From Hydrogenophaga sp. (GTDB lineage: Bacteria; Pseudomonadota; Gammaproteobacteria; Burkholderiales; Burkholderiaceae_C), in contig NZ_JADMJO010000016.1 in NCBI RefSeq assembly GCF_018780385.1, forward strand, positions 1-64,000: a stretch of 64,000 nucleotides of DNA, written 5' to 3'. A program made the translations under genes and the position numbers. Under the pieces are notes generated by a model. The model saw only the letters and a list, made by a program, of their open reading frames with translations, did no database searches and was not told the DNA's origin. Positions 8,747 to 17,274 of this stretch are shown piece after piece (position 1 is the first letter of the stretch; every line of letters starts with the position of its first letter).

Positions 8747-9391
8747 TCAGCGCGCCTTCAGCCCGTCAAAACAAGTGCTGAGCACCATCTCGATGATGTC
8801 TTCGTTGCTGTGCAGTCCTGAGCCCTTGAGAAAGCCCAGCACCGGATCGCAGGCCCGTGCATACAGTGTGTAGAGCACGGCGATGGCGGGCAAATGGCTG
8901 TTCAGGCTGCCGTCGGCCTGGGCCTGCGTGATCCAGCCCCCCAGACGCTCGCTCACGTCCATGAGACCGTCCACATAGGCCTTGTTGTTCGTCAGGGAGG
9001 CGCGCAGGCTGGAGTTGGCACTGGGCAACGAAGGCATCTCGCCAGCGAGCTGCACCTCCATCGTCCAGCGGGCCACGGCCCGGAGTTGTTCGATCGGCGG
9101 GTTGCCGGGGCGGCCTTCCAGGCTGTCGAGGAATGCACGAGCCAGGTCCATCACCCGCACCATGGCCGCAGCCGCCAGGTCCTCCTTGCTGGGGAAGTGC
9201 TTGTAGAGGCTGGCCTTGGCAATGCCGACTTCGGCGGCCACCTCGTCCACCGTCATGGCATCAAAACCCTTTTCAGCCAGCAGGCGATTCACCGCAGAAA
9301 TGATCGCGTCTTCGCGGGCCAGATGCATTTGCTGGCGAAAGCTGCGTTTTTGAGGGGCTTCGGGCGGTGATTTGTGAACTGCGCTGGTCAT
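8747..9391 (-). CDS. TetR-family transcriptional regulator
   Basis: This 214-residue protein has a canonical TetR helix-turn-helix: AREDAIISAVNRLLAEKGFD then MTVDEVAAEVGIAKASLYKH (residues 26-68 approximately), followed by an all-helical ligand domain. The start is the ATG at 9391, preceded on the minus strand by AAGGTT. The frame is open far upstream, but that part is a composition artefact lying over the ArgP-like gene. A perfect inverted repeat sits 54 bp upstream of the start and may be its own operator. No obvious target gene is adjacent. Confidence 0.9.
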   Translation of the reverse strand: MTSAVHKSPPEAPQKRSFRQQMHLAREDAIISAVNRLLAEKGFDAMTVDEVAAEVGIAKASLYKHFPSKEDLAAAAMVRVMDLARAFLDSLEGRPGNPPIEQLRAVARWTMEVQLAGEMPSLPSANSSLRASLTNNKAYVDGLMDVSERLGGWITQAQADGSLNSHLPAIAVLYTLYARACDPVLGFLKGSGLHSNEDIIEMVLSTCFDGLKAR

Positions 9392-9444
9392 GGAGAACCT
9401 TGTGAGACCTCTGGAATTCTGCTTCACTTTGACGGATTCGTCGA

Positions 9445-9468
9445 CAACACTACCGAAAAGTAGTGTTG
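9445..9468. promoter_or_regulatory. Perfect inverted repeat upstream of the TetR gene (candidate operator)
   Basis: CAACACTAC and GTAGTGTTG are separated by CGAAAA. There is no T-run after it in either direction, so a terminator for the upstream ArgP-like gene is less likely than a TetR-dimer operator. Confidence 0.5.
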
Positions 9469-9480
9469 AAGACCCACCGG

Positions 9481-10419
9481 TCACTGCTTCGGCAGTTTGG
9501 CGTCGACGCCCGGCCGCAGGTTGTCGGCAGCCGCGCTGCGCAGCGCGGCACTCAAGGCGTCCAGCACGTCGGAGCTCAGGTTCCAGCAATGCCAGTACAG
9601 CGCCACGCCCAGGCGGTGGCGGGGCGCGAGATTGACCAGCTCGCCCGATTCGATCAGATCGCGCACGCGCAGCGCGGGCAACACGCTCACCCCCCAACCC
9701 GCCTGCACGGCGCGCACCTGGCCCTCGCTGGAGGGCACGAAGAGCTGCTTGAGCATCACCCGCGGCAGGCCGAAGGCCTTCATCACGAAGCCGTGTTGCA
9801 GGTTGTCCTTGCGGTTGAAGGCCACGAACGGGACCTTGTGAAAGTTGTGCGCGTTCAGGCCTTTGGGCAGGTGCTGCGCCGCGAAATCGGCCCGCGCAAC
9901 GGCCACGTAGTCCATGGTGCCGAGCGCCTCCATCTTGCAGCCCCGCAGCGCCTGCCCGAGCGAGGTGACGCAGCCCAGCACCTGGCCCTCGCGCAGCCAC
10001 TCGTGGGTGAACTCCTGGTCATCGGTGATGATTTCGATCGGCAAGCCGTTTTGTGCCAGCGCGTCGAGCGCGGGCAGGGCCCAGGTGGCGATGCTGTCGG
10101 CGTTGATGGCCACCGAGATGCGCTCCTCTTCGCGGCCACTGCCGGTGGAACTGGGCGCGAGTTCCTTGAGGTCCTTTTCCAGATCGGCGCGCAACAGCCG
10201 CATCATCTTGGCGTGCTTGAGCATGAGCTGGCCGGCCGGTGTCGGCTTGAGTGGCCGGCTGCGCACGATCAGCACGGTGCCGACCTGCGCCTCCAGGGCC
10301 CGCAGCCGCTGCGACACGGCCGATTGCGTGATGGACAGGCGCTGCGCGGCGCGCTCGAAGCCGCCCTCCTCAATGATGGCGGCCAGGCATTCAAGGGCGT
10401 CGGGATCGAAGGTGCTCAT
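9481..10419 (-). CDS. argP: ArgP-like LysR-family regulator
   Basis: This 312-residue regulator is closest in appearance to ArgP/IciA. The N-terminal LECLAAIIEEGGFERAAQRL, SITQSAVSQRLRALE and RPLKPTPAGQ follow the ArgP pattern of the HTH and its wing, and KMMRLLRADLEKDL is the linker helix. ArgP proteins sense lysine or arginine and activate an amino-acid exporter (argO/lysE). Here the divergent neighbour is instead a D-amino-acid dehydrogenase gene, so its target may differ. It lies upstream of, and on the same strand as, the TetR gene. Confidence 0.8.
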   Translation of the reverse strand: MSTFDPDALECLAAIIEEGGFERAAQRLSITQSAVSQRLRALEAQVGTVLIVRSRPLKPTPAGQLMLKHAKMMRLLRADLEKDLKELAPSSTGSGREEERISVAINADSIATWALPALDALAQNGLPIEIITDDQEFTHEWLREGQVLGCVTSLGQALRGCKMEALGTMDYVAVARADFAAQHLPKGLNAHNFHKVPFVAFNRKDNLQHGFVMKAFGLPRVMLKQLFVPSSEGQVRAVQAGWGVSVLPALRVRDLIESGELVNLAPRHRLGVALYWHCWNLSSDVLDALSAALRSAAADNLRPGVDAKLPKQ

Positions 10420-10528
10420 GGGGTCTATAAGCTGATCTGATGCCCAAAATTTTAGTTTAATTCCGCTTCACTTCGAAGCACCTTCTTTCGATACTGCACA
10501 CCAGTTTCATCGTTTGAAGGAGTGGGTC

Positions 10529-11884
10529 ATGCAAGTCACCGTACTGGGCGCGGGCATCATTGGCGTGAGCACGGCGTGGCACCTGCTGCAGCGCGGGCAC
10601 GAGGTCACCCTGGTCGACCGGCAAACCGACGCGGCGCTGGAGACCAGCTTCGCCAACGCGGCACAGATCTCGGTGAGCTACTGCGAGCCCTGGGCCAACA
10701 AGGACGCGCCGCTCAAGACCCTGAAGTGGATGTTCTCCGACGAGTCGCCGCTGCTGTTCCGCCCGCAGCTCGACTGGGCGCAATGGCGTTGGGGGCTGCA
10801 GTTTCTGGCGCAATGCAACGACGCGGCCTTCGAGCGCAACGTGGCACAACTCGTGGCGCTGGGCTCGTACAGCCACGCCGCGCTCAAGGCGGTGGTGGCC
10901 GACACCGGCATCGAGTACCACCGGTTGGAGCGTGGCATCGCCCACTACTACACCGATCAGAAATCCTTTGACGGCGCCGCCGAAGCGGCCGCCGTGATGC
11001 AGCGCTTTGGCGTCAAGCGCCGCGTGGTGTCGCGCAGCGAACTGCTCACCATCGAGCCTGCGCTGCAGGCCTTTGCCGATCGCATCGTGGGCGGCACCTA
11101 CACCCAGAGCGACGAGTCGGGCGACGCGCGCACCTTCACGCAACAACTGGCGACCCTGTGCGGCCAGCGCGGCGCGAGGCTGATGTTCGGCCACGACATC
11201 GAACGCCTGGACAGCGATGGCCGCGAAATCCGCGAGGTGCGGGTGCGTGACCGCCAGAGCGGCCTGGCGCGGGTGCTCAAGTCGGACGCCTTCGTGGTCG
11301 CTTGCGGCTCGTACAGCACGCCGCTGCTGAAATCGGTCGGCGTGGATGTGCCGATCTACCCGGGCAAAGGCTACAGCGCAACGCTGCCCCTGCTCAAGCC
11401 CGACCAGGCACCCAGCGTGAGCATGATCGACGACCAGCTCAAGATCGCCGTCTCGCGCCTGGGCAACCAGCTGCGCGTGGCCGGCACCATCGAACTCGGC
11501 GGGTTTGACCTTTCGCTGGACACGCCGCTGGCGAAGAAGCGCTGCGAGATGCTGGTGCGCCGCATTGAGCAGGTGTTCCCCGGTGTGGCCGACACCCGCA
11601 CGCCCGAGCAAGGCGGCGACCCGCAGTTCTGGTGCGGTCTGCGCCCGGCCACGCCAACCAACATTCCCCTGATTGGTCGCACGAAGCTGCGCAAGCTGTG
11701 GATCAACGCCGGCCACGGCACGCTGGGCTGGACCCACGGCGCAGGCTCCGGCAAGGCCTTGGCCGAGTTGATTCACGGCGAACGACCCGCGATGGATTTC
11801 GGCTTTTACGGCATGCCGTCTGATGCGCAGACTGCGCCGGTGTCGGCACGCTTGCGGGTCGCCCAGCCGCCCGGCCAGGCCTGA
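10529..11884 (+). CDS. dadA: FAD-dependent D-amino-acid dehydrogenase, DadA-like
   Basis: DAO-type flavoenzyme that would oxidise D-amino acids to 2-oxo acids, passing electrons to the membrane. The N-terminal dinucleotide fold is clear (VTVLGAGIIGVSTAWHL). PGKGYSATLPL and the C-terminal GHGTLGWTHGAGSGKALAEL match DadA. I chose the ATG at 10529 because GAAGGAG lies six bases upstream; this gives 451 residues against 432 for E. coli DadA. The divergent ArgP-like gene suggests regulation by an amino acid. No alanine racemase gene is adjacent. Confidence 0.88.
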   Translation: MQVTVLGAGIIGVSTAWHLLQRGHEVTLVDRQTDAALETSFANAAQISVSYCEPWANKDAPLKTLKWMFSDESPLLFRPQLDWAQWRWGLQFLAQCNDAAFERNVAQLVALGSYSHAALKAVVADTGIEYHRLERGIAHYYTDQKSFDGAAEAAAVMQRFGVKRRVVSRSELLTIEPALQAFADRIVGGTYTQSDESGDARTFTQQLATLCGQRGARLMFGHDIERLDSDGREIREVRVRDRQSGLARVLKSDAFVVACGSYSTPLLKSVGVDVPIYPGKGYSATLPLLKPDQAPSVSMIDDQLKIAVSRLGNQLRVAGTIELGGFDLSLDTPLAKKRCEMLVRRIEQVFPGVADTRTPEQGGDPQFWCGLRPATPTNIPLIGRTKLRKLWINAGHGTLGWTHGAGSGKALAELIHGERPAMDFGFYGMPSDAQTAPVSARLRVAQPPGQA

Positions 11885-11891
11885 GCCGGCG

Positions 11892-12785
11892 TCAAGGGCG
11901 CAAGCGCTCCACCATCCAGCGCTGCAGATCCATCCACATCTGCCGCATTTCGCTTTCCAGCGGGGCCCGAAAGGCGTTGGGCAATTCGATCGTGACCACG
12001 GGCATGCCGCTGTGCACGCCGCCGTAGTTGCCCAGGCTGCCGGGGAAGATGCCCACCTGGTCCAGATACAGGCGCCCGAGCTTGGGCGGTGGCGCGCCCG
12101 GGCCGTCGAAATCGAGCACGCCGTAGGGCGCGTGGATGCTCACGATCAGGTGCGGCTGGAAGCGCGCCATCTCGTCGTGCAGAAAGCGCGACTCGGGCTC
12201 CGACAGCGGGCTCGGGCCGGGCCAGCGGCGCGGGTCCTTGCGCGTGCGCTGCTCCCAATACACCTTGGCATCGCGCTCCCAGTTGGGCGTGGGAAAGTTG
12301 CGGTTGAGGTCCACACCCCGCGCGTTCACGCGGGTGGCGGGCCGGGCCAGCAGGCCGTCGGGGTTGAGCACGGGAATGAAACGCCAATGGGTGTCCGCAG
12401 GCTCTTTCAGCGCGTGCTGGATCCAGTGCAGCGCCACCGAAGCGGACGACATCTCGTCGCCATGCACGGCGCCCACCACCAGCACGCGCAAGCGCACCTG
12501 CGGCGCCACCACGTCGCGCGCGTACAGCGTGCGGCCCTGCGTTGAACGGCCCTCGGTGGGAACAAGCCCGGCGGCATCGCACAGCGCGCGCCCCATGTGC
12601 GGCAGGCGGGCCGACAGGTGCACACAAGGTCCGGCGGTGGCGGGCACGGTGGTGCGGTGGTGGGGTGGTCCGCGCAGCGGCGAGGTGGCCTGCACGCCCG
12701 TGACCAACACCAGCCCGACGACCAGCGCGAGCACCCGCGACAACGGTGGACGAGGCTTCGCGCGAAACAATGGGCGGCGTGACAT
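11892..12785 (-). CDS. Exported M14-family zinc carboxypeptidase (MpaA-like)
   Basis: Metallocarboxypeptidase, possibly a murein-peptide amidase acting on gamma-D-Glu linkages. Zinc ligands are in H108-G-D-E111, followed by NPDG (141-144), GVDLNRNFP (157-165), the third ligand in SIHAPYG and the catalytic glutamate in TIELPN. Residues 1-35 form a basic start plus a hydrophobic segment (VLALVVGLVLVTG), so it is exported or anchored. A GTG directly before the ATG is the alternative start. It converges on dadA with a 7-nt gap. Confidence 0.85.
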   Translation of the reverse strand: MSRRPLFRAKPRPPLSRVLALVVGLVLVTGVQATSPLRGPPHHRTTVPATAGPCVHLSARLPHMGRALCDAAGLVPTEGRSTQGRTLYARDVVAPQVRLRVLVVGAVHGDEMSSASVALHWIQHALKEPADTHWRFIPVLNPDGLLARPATRVNARGVDLNRNFPTPNWERDAKVYWEQRTRKDPRRWPGPSPLSEPESRFLHDEMARFQPHLIVSIHAPYGVLDFDGPGAPPPKLGRLYLDQVGIFPGSLGNYGGVHSGMPVVTIELPNAFRAPLESEMRQMWMDLQRWMVERLRP

Positions 12786-12873
12786 CACGGCATTCTAGGG
12801 ACGGCACCGCACAAAGACAGCGATCGCCGAGAATCAGGCCTTCATCGCCGCACGCTCTGGATCCACGTTCACC

Positions 12874-13395
12874 ATGTCTTCTGCCCGCCCTCCTGTCCTG
12901 CAGGCCCGCGCGCCCGATTTTTCGGCGCGCGAGTTCCGCGCCTCGCTGGGCATGTTCGCCACCGGCGTGACCATCGTCACCGCGCGCACCGACAGCGGTG
13001 AACTGGTGGGATTGACGGCCAATTCATTCAACTCGGTTTCGCTGAATCCCCCGCTGGTGCTCTGGAGCCTGGGCAAGGCGGCGGGCTCCATGGCCGCGTT
13101 CTCCAACGGCCGGCACTACGCCATCAACGTGCTGGCCGCCGACCAGCAGGCGCTGGCCGAACAGTTCGCCGCCAAGGACACCGACCGCTGGGCCGGCGTG
13201 GCGTTTCGCGAAGGCGGCAACGGCGCGCCCTTGCTTGAAGGCGCCGCCGCCTCGTTTGAATGTTTCAACCGCAGCCAGTACGCCGAAGGCGACCACGTGA
13301 TCTTCGTGGGCGAGGTGGAGCGTTGCAGCCACCGGGCCGAGGCCTCTCCGCTGCTGTTTCACGGCGGGCGCTTCTACACCGAACACCCGCTGTGA
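12874..13395 (+). CDS. Flavin reductase-like FMN-binding protein
   Basis: This 173-residue single flavin-reductase domain resembles the small reductase component of two-component monooxygenases. The sequence MFATGVTIVTA...GLTANSFNSVSLNPPLVLWSL is the family signature for FMN binding, and FHGGRFY near the C terminus is typical. It is followed after one base by an EamA transporter gene, so the two are probably co-transcribed. No monooxygenase partner lies next to it. Confidence 0.9.
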   Translation: MSSARPPVLQARAPDFSAREFRASLGMFATGVTIVTARTDSGELVGLTANSFNSVSLNPPLVLWSLGKAAGSMAAFSNGRHYAINVLAADQQALAEQFAAKDTDRWAGVAFREGGNGAPLLEGAAASFECFNRSQYAEGDHVIFVGEVERCSHRAEASPLLFHGGRFYTEHPL

Positions 13396-13396
13396 C

Positions 13397-14299
13397 ATGA
13401 GCGCCACCACCGTTCGCAAAACCCACCTCGACTCGCTCGCCATCACCCTGCTCGTGGTGTGCTGCGCCTTCTGGGGTTTCCAGCAGATCCTGATCAAGGA
13501 CACCGTGGCCGAAGTGCCGCCGCTGTGGCAGGCCTCGCTGCGCTTCTGGGGCGCGGCCGTTCTGATCTGGCTGTGGTGCGCGGCGCGGGGCGTTCGCCTC
13601 TTTGAACGCGACGGCACGCTCAAGGCCGGCCTGCTCGCGGGCTCGCTGTTCGCGGGTGAGTTCGCTTTCATCTACCTCGGCTTGCTGCACACCACCGCGT
13701 CGCGCCTCACGGTGTTTCTCTACACCAGCCCGTTTGTGGTGGCGCTGCTGCTGCCCCGGGTGGTGCCCGGTGAAAAGCTGCGGCGCATTCAGTGGATCGG
13801 TTTGACGATCGCGTTTGCTGCGGTCGCGGTGGCTTTCAGCGAAGGCTTCACGCAAGGCTCGCCGGTGGCTGGCCAGTGGCTGGGCGACGCCATGGCGCTG
13901 GCCGCGGGCACGCTCTGGGGCCTGACCACGCTGACCATCCGCGCCACGAAGCTGTCCACCGCCAGCGCGGAAAAAACGCTGTTCTATCAGGTGGCGGTGA
14001 CGGCGGTCGTCGCGCCTTTCGTCTCGCTCGCGCTGGGCGAGGCGTGGTCCCTCGACTACTCGGCGCGTGCCTGGGGTTCGCTGGGCATCCAGACCGTGGT
14101 GGGCGCCTTTGCCAGCTACCTCACCTGGATGTGGATGCTGCGCGTGTACCCCGCCACCCACATGTCGACCTTCACCTTCCTCACGCCGGTGTTCGCGCTG
14201 GTGTTCGGCGTGGTGCTGCTGAGCGAGCCGCTCACGCTGCAGCTGGTGCTGGCACTCGTGGGTGTGGCGGTGGGGATCGTATTGGTGAGCAAACGATAG
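13397..14299 (+). CDS. EamA/DMT-family transporter
   Basis: This 300-residue inner-membrane protein has ten hydrophobic segments arranged as two EamA repeats. Typical features are FWGFQQILIK in the first helix, LYTSPFVVALLLP at the end of repeat one and FTFLTPVFALVFGVVLLSEPLT near the end of repeat two. It is probably a metabolite exporter of unknown substrate. Its ATG comes two bases after the flavin reductase stop. The TAG runs directly into a dispersed palindromic repeat. Confidence 0.9.
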   Translation: MSATTVRKTHLDSLAITLLVVCCAFWGFQQILIKDTVAEVPPLWQASLRFWGAAVLIWLWCAARGVRLFERDGTLKAGLLAGSLFAGEFAFIYLGLLHTTASRLTVFLYTSPFVVALLLPRVVPGEKLRRIQWIGLTIAFAAVAVAFSEGFTQGSPVAGQWLGDAMALAAGTLWGLTTLTIRATKLSTASAEKTLFYQVAVTAVVAPFVSLALGEAWSLDYSARAWGSLGIQTVVGAFASYLTWMWMLRVYPATHMSTFTFLTPVFALVFGVVLLSEPLTLQLVLALVGVAVGIVLVSKR

Positions 14300-14377
14300 C
14301 CCCCACGCTCCTCCGCTTCGCGGGTCGCTGCCCCCCAGGGGGCTGATTCGCCTTGGGGCGGCCCGGCGGCGAATCGC
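14299..14377 (+). repeat. Dispersed intergenic palindromic repeat, copy A
   Basis: This 79-bp element is nearly identical to 17183-17262. It contains three successive hairpins: CCGC-TTC-GCGG, a C6/G5 stem, and GATTCGCC (14345-14352) paired with GGCGAATC (14368-14375) around the loop TTGGGGCGGCCCGGC. It starts at the stop codon of the EamA gene, in a convergent intergenic space, so it may also serve as a terminator or mRNA-stabilising structure. Confidence 0.85.
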
Positions 14378-14388
14378 GCTGAGCCAGA

Positions 14389-15393
14389 TCAGTTCTTTTT
14401 CGACAGCCCGAGCCGCTCGATGGTGTTCTTCTCCGCTGCAAACGTGCGCGCCGCGTAGGCCGTGTAGTCGGCGGTGTTCATGTAGACCGTGGGCTGGTAG
14501 AACTTGTCGAAGGTGGCCTTGACCTCGGGGTCGTCGAGTGTGGTCTTGAACGCGTCGTGCAGCACCTTCACCACGGCCGGGTCCATGCCCTTGGGGCCAC
14601 CAATGCCGAACGGCGACTCGGAGATGGTGTCCCAGCCGCTTTCCTTCACCGTGGGCACATCGGGAAACGCCTTGTTGCGCTCCCGGCCGAGCGTGGCCAG
14701 CAGCCGCAGCTTGCCGCTCTGCACATGCGGCGCGAACTCGGTGGTCCCACTCATCATGCGGATGTGCCCTCCCAGAATGGAGCTCATGATTTCGGCCGAG
14801 CCCTTGAACGGAATCGGGTTGAGCTGGATGCCGGCTTTCTCGCTGAACTCCTCGATGGCCAGATGCGGCGTGGTGCCGGTGCCGGTGTGGCCGTACTCCA
14901 GCTTGCCCGGGTTGGCCTTGGCGTAGGCCACCATCTCCTTGAGTGTCTTGAACGGCGCATCCGCGGTGCAGGCGATGCCGAAGGTGTAGCCGGTGAGGCA
15001 GACGATGTGGGTGATGTCGGTCACCGGATTGAAGGGCATGGTCTGCATGTGCGGCAGACGGTAGATGCCCAGTGGCAACTGCGTGAGGGTGTAACCGTCG
15101 GGCTTGGCCTGCACCATGGCGCTGGCGCCCAGCGTGCCTCCCACACCCGGCTTGTTTTCGATCACCACCGGCACGCCCAGGGCCTTGCTCGCGCTCTGCG
15201 CCAGTGCTCGCATCACGCCGTCGCTGCTGCCGCCGGCGGGCCAGGGTGCAATGAGGGTGATGGGGCGCGAGGGGAACTTGTCTTGCGCCCACGCCGCGCT
15301 GCTGAACAGGCCTGGCGCGGCCACCGCGGCGGCGCCGCTCGCGGCCAGGGTGAGCGCCTGGCGGCGGTTGACGGAAGGGTCGCTGGACTGCAT
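14389..15393 (-). CDS. Bug-family tripartite tricarboxylate transporter substrate-binding protein
   Basis: This 334-residue periplasmic binding protein has a twin-arginine-like export signal (NRRQALTLAASGAAAVAAPG, cleavage near AWAQD), then the Bug hallmarks FPSRPITLIAPWPAGGSSDG, VVIENKPGVGGTLGA and GHTGTGTTPHLAIE. GGAGA lies before the ATG on the minus strand. No TctA/TctB membrane genes are adjacent, which is common for the expanded Bug paralogues of betaproteobacteria. Ligand unknown; small carboxylates are typical. Confidence 0.92.
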   Translation of the reverse strand: MQSSDPSVNRRQALTLAASGAAAVAAPGLFSSAAWAQDKFPSRPITLIAPWPAGGSSDGVMRALAQSASKALGVPVVIENKPGVGGTLGASAMVQAKPDGYTLTQLPLGIYRLPHMQTMPFNPVTDITHIVCLTGYTFGIACTADAPFKTLKEMVAYAKANPGKLEYGHTGTGTTPHLAIEEFSEKAGIQLNPIPFKGSAEIMSSILGGHIRMMSGTTEFAPHVQSGKLRLLATLGRERNKAFPDVPTVKESGWDTISESPFGIGGPKGMDPAVVKVLHDAFKTTLDDPEVKATFDKFYQPTVYMNTADYTAYAARTFAAEKNTIERLGLSKKN

Positions 15394-15517
15394 GGCATGT
15401 CTCCGGTATTGATGGGTTCATGCAACTTAGCGCATGCACGCGCCGGCCGAAAGCGGGTTGGCCCCGGGGCTTTCCCGTAGTCGGGCCCCAAGGCACACCC
15501 GCGCCTGGCTGCGCGGC

Positions 15518-16432
15518 TCAGCCCGGGCGAGCGGCGAAGTGGTCCTGCAAGGCCTGCAACGCGTGCCGCACCTTGGCCGGCTGCTCGTCGCGCCGTGGCG
15601 TGACCGCGTACACGGCCACCGGTGCAAGCCCCCAGTCGGGCAGCACGGGCGCGAGCCGGCCTTCGGCCAGGGGCTGGCGCACGTCGTCGGCCATGCCCGC
15701 GTACAGACCCCAGCCTGCCACCGCCATCGCCTGCAGCGCGGTCACCTGCGACGCGAGCAAGCGAGCGTCCACCCGCACCACGGCCTGCTCGCCCTGAGGT
15801 CCTTCAAAGGCCAGCGAGTCGACCGCCGCGCCACGCGGTGGCAGGCCCAGCCAGTCGTGCCCGGCGAGTTCGTCGGGGTGGCGCGGCCAGCCGCGCTCGG
15901 TCAGGTAGCGCGGCGCGGCGCACAGCTGGCGGTGCAGCTGGCCGATGCGGCGTGCCACGAGCGCCGAGTCGGTGAAGCGGCCCACGCGCAGCGCGAGGTC
16001 GACCCGCTCGGCGATCAGGTCGATCGGTGTGTCGTCCAGCAGCAGATGCAGCCGCAACCGGGGGTGGCGGCGCAGCGGCTCCAGCGCGGTGGCCAGCAGT
16101 TCGCCGAAGCCGATGGGCGCGGCCAGGCGCAGCTCGCCTTCGGGCTCGTCGCGCAGGCGCTCGAGCGCGCTGTCGGCACTGCGGGCCTGGGCCACCATGG
16201 CCGCGCAGGCCGGGTAGTAGCGCGCGCCGGCCTCGGTGAGGGTGATGCGGCGGGTGGAGCGGTGCAGCAGCACCAAGCCGAGCGACTGCTCGAGCAGCCG
16301 CAACTGCTGGCTCAACGCCGAGGGCGTGCTGCCGACGCGGCGCGCGGCGGCGCTGATCGAGCCGCTGTCGACGATCTCGGCGAACAAGGCCATGCGCTTG
16401 AGCTTGTCGGTCCAGCTGGTGGCGTCAATCAT
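15518..16432 (-). CDS. LysR-family transcriptional regulator
   Basis: This 304-residue regulator has its HTH in MALFAEIVDSGSISAAARRVGSTPSALSQQLRLLE (about residues 14-48), followed by RSTRRITLTEAGARYY and a LysR effector-binding domain. It belongs to the CrgA/DsdC-like group that commonly regulates a divergent oxidoreductase gene. Here the divergent neighbour at 16537 encodes an NAD(P)-binding protein, the expected arrangement for an autoregulated pair. A palindrome lies nine bases from its start. Confidence 0.9.
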   Translation of the reverse strand: MIDATSWTDKLKRMALFAEIVDSGSISAAARRVGSTPSALSQQLRLLEQSLGLVLLHRSTRRITLTEAGARYYPACAAMVAQARSADSALERLRDEPEGELRLAAPIGFGELLATALEPLRRHPRLRLHLLLDDTPIDLIAERVDLALRVGRFTDSALVARRIGQLHRQLCAAPRYLTERGWPRHPDELAGHDWLGLPPRGAAVDSLAFEGPQGEQAVVRVDARLLASQVTALQAMAVAGWGLYAGMADDVRQPLAEGRLAPVLPDWGLAPVAVYAVTPRRDEQPAKVRHALQALQDHFAARPG

Positions 16433-16440
16433 TCATTAGA

Positions 16441-16455
16441 TTTTCTACAAGAAAA
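16441..16455. promoter_or_regulatory. Inverted repeat between LysR and NAD(P)-binding protein genes
   Basis: TTTTCT-ACA-AGAAAA lies in the 104-bp divergent spacer, close to the LysR start codon. It is a candidate LysR binding site because of position and symmetry only. Confidence 0.4.
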
Positions 16456-16536
16456 AAGCCGAAATGGCCATCTACCGCGCATTTTATGAAGATGAAACAC
16501 TAGCTGTCATCTGCAAACCCCTGAAAGGACCCTGTC

Positions 16537-17181
16537 ATGAAGATCGCCCTCATCGGTGCCACCGGCTTTGTCGGCAGCGCCGTTCTCACCGAACTGCTCT
16601 CGCGCGGCCACGCCGTGACCGCCCTCGCCCGCCACCCTGACAAGCTCAACGCGCAGGCCGGCCTGCAGGTGGTCAAGGCCGACGTGAACGACGCCGCTCA
16701 GGTGGCGCACGCCGTCGCGGGGCAGGATGCTGTGGTCAGCGCCTACAACCCTGGCTGGGGAGAGGCCGAGATCAATCGACTGTTCGGCTTGGGCTACGAC
16801 GGCATCCTGGCCGGTGCGAAGCAGGCGGGCGTGAAACGCGTGCTGGCCGTCGGTGGCGCGGGCAGCCTGGAGGTGGCGCCCGGTCTGCAGCTGGTGGATA
16901 CGCCCGAGTTCCCGGCCGAATGGAAACAGGGCGCGCTGGCCGCCCGCGACCTGCTCACGCGCTTGCGCGGCGAGACCACGCTGGACTGGACCTTCGTTTC
17001 ACCGCCCATCGCGCTCGCACCAGGCGAGCGCACCGGCCGCTACCGCGTGGGTGGCGACCAGCTGCTGCAGGGCACGGGCGAAGCGCCTGCCGGCATTTCG
17101 GTCGCGGATCTGGCGGTGGCGATCGTCGACGAGATCGAAAAACCGAAGCACAACCGCCAGCGCTTCACGGTGGCGCACTGA
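16537..17181 (+). CDS. NAD(P)H-binding protein, atypical SDR (YwnB/NmrA-like)
   Basis: This 214-residue Rossmann protein begins MKIALIGATGFVGSAVLTEL, with the GxxGxxG motif at residues 7-13, followed by the ARHPDKL turn after the second strand. LAVGGAGSLEVAPG is characteristic of the SDR_a5/YwnB group of quinone-reductase-like or regulatory proteins. A consensus-like AAAGGACC precedes the ATG. It is divergent from a LysR gene that probably controls it. Its stop is followed at once by repeat copy B. Confidence 0.88.
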   Translation: MKIALIGATGFVGSAVLTELLSRGHAVTALARHPDKLNAQAGLQVVKADVNDAAQVAHAVAGQDAVVSAYNPGWGEAEINRLFGLGYDGILAGAKQAGVKRVLAVGGAGSLEVAPGLQLVDTPEFPAEWKQGALAARDLLTRLRGETTLDWTFVSPPIALAPGERTGRYRVGGDQLLQGTGEAPAGISVADLAVAIVDEIEKPKHNRQRFTVAH

Positions 17182-17182
17182 A

Positions 17183-17262
17183 GCCCCCACGCTCCGCCGC
17201 TGCGCGGGTCGCTGCCCCCCGAGGGGGTTGATCCGCCTTGGGGCGGCCCGGCGGCGGATCGC
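17183..17262 (+). repeat. Dispersed intergenic palindromic repeat, copy B
   Basis: This 80-bp element is nearly identical to 14299-14377. The third hairpin is GATCCGCC (17230-17237) with GGCGGATC (17253-17260) and the same 15-nt loop as copy A. Relative to copy A, a T-A pair has become C-G, so both sides changed together. Like copy A it begins one base after a plus-strand stop codon, in a convergent spacer. Confidence 0.85.
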
Positions 17263-17274
17263 TCTCGCCCTCTG

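Noticed and set aside
9392..10000. Upstream extension of the TetR gene
   Set aside because: The extension overlaps the ArgP-like gene in another frame and lacks conserved sequence; ATG 9391 gives a normal TetR protein.
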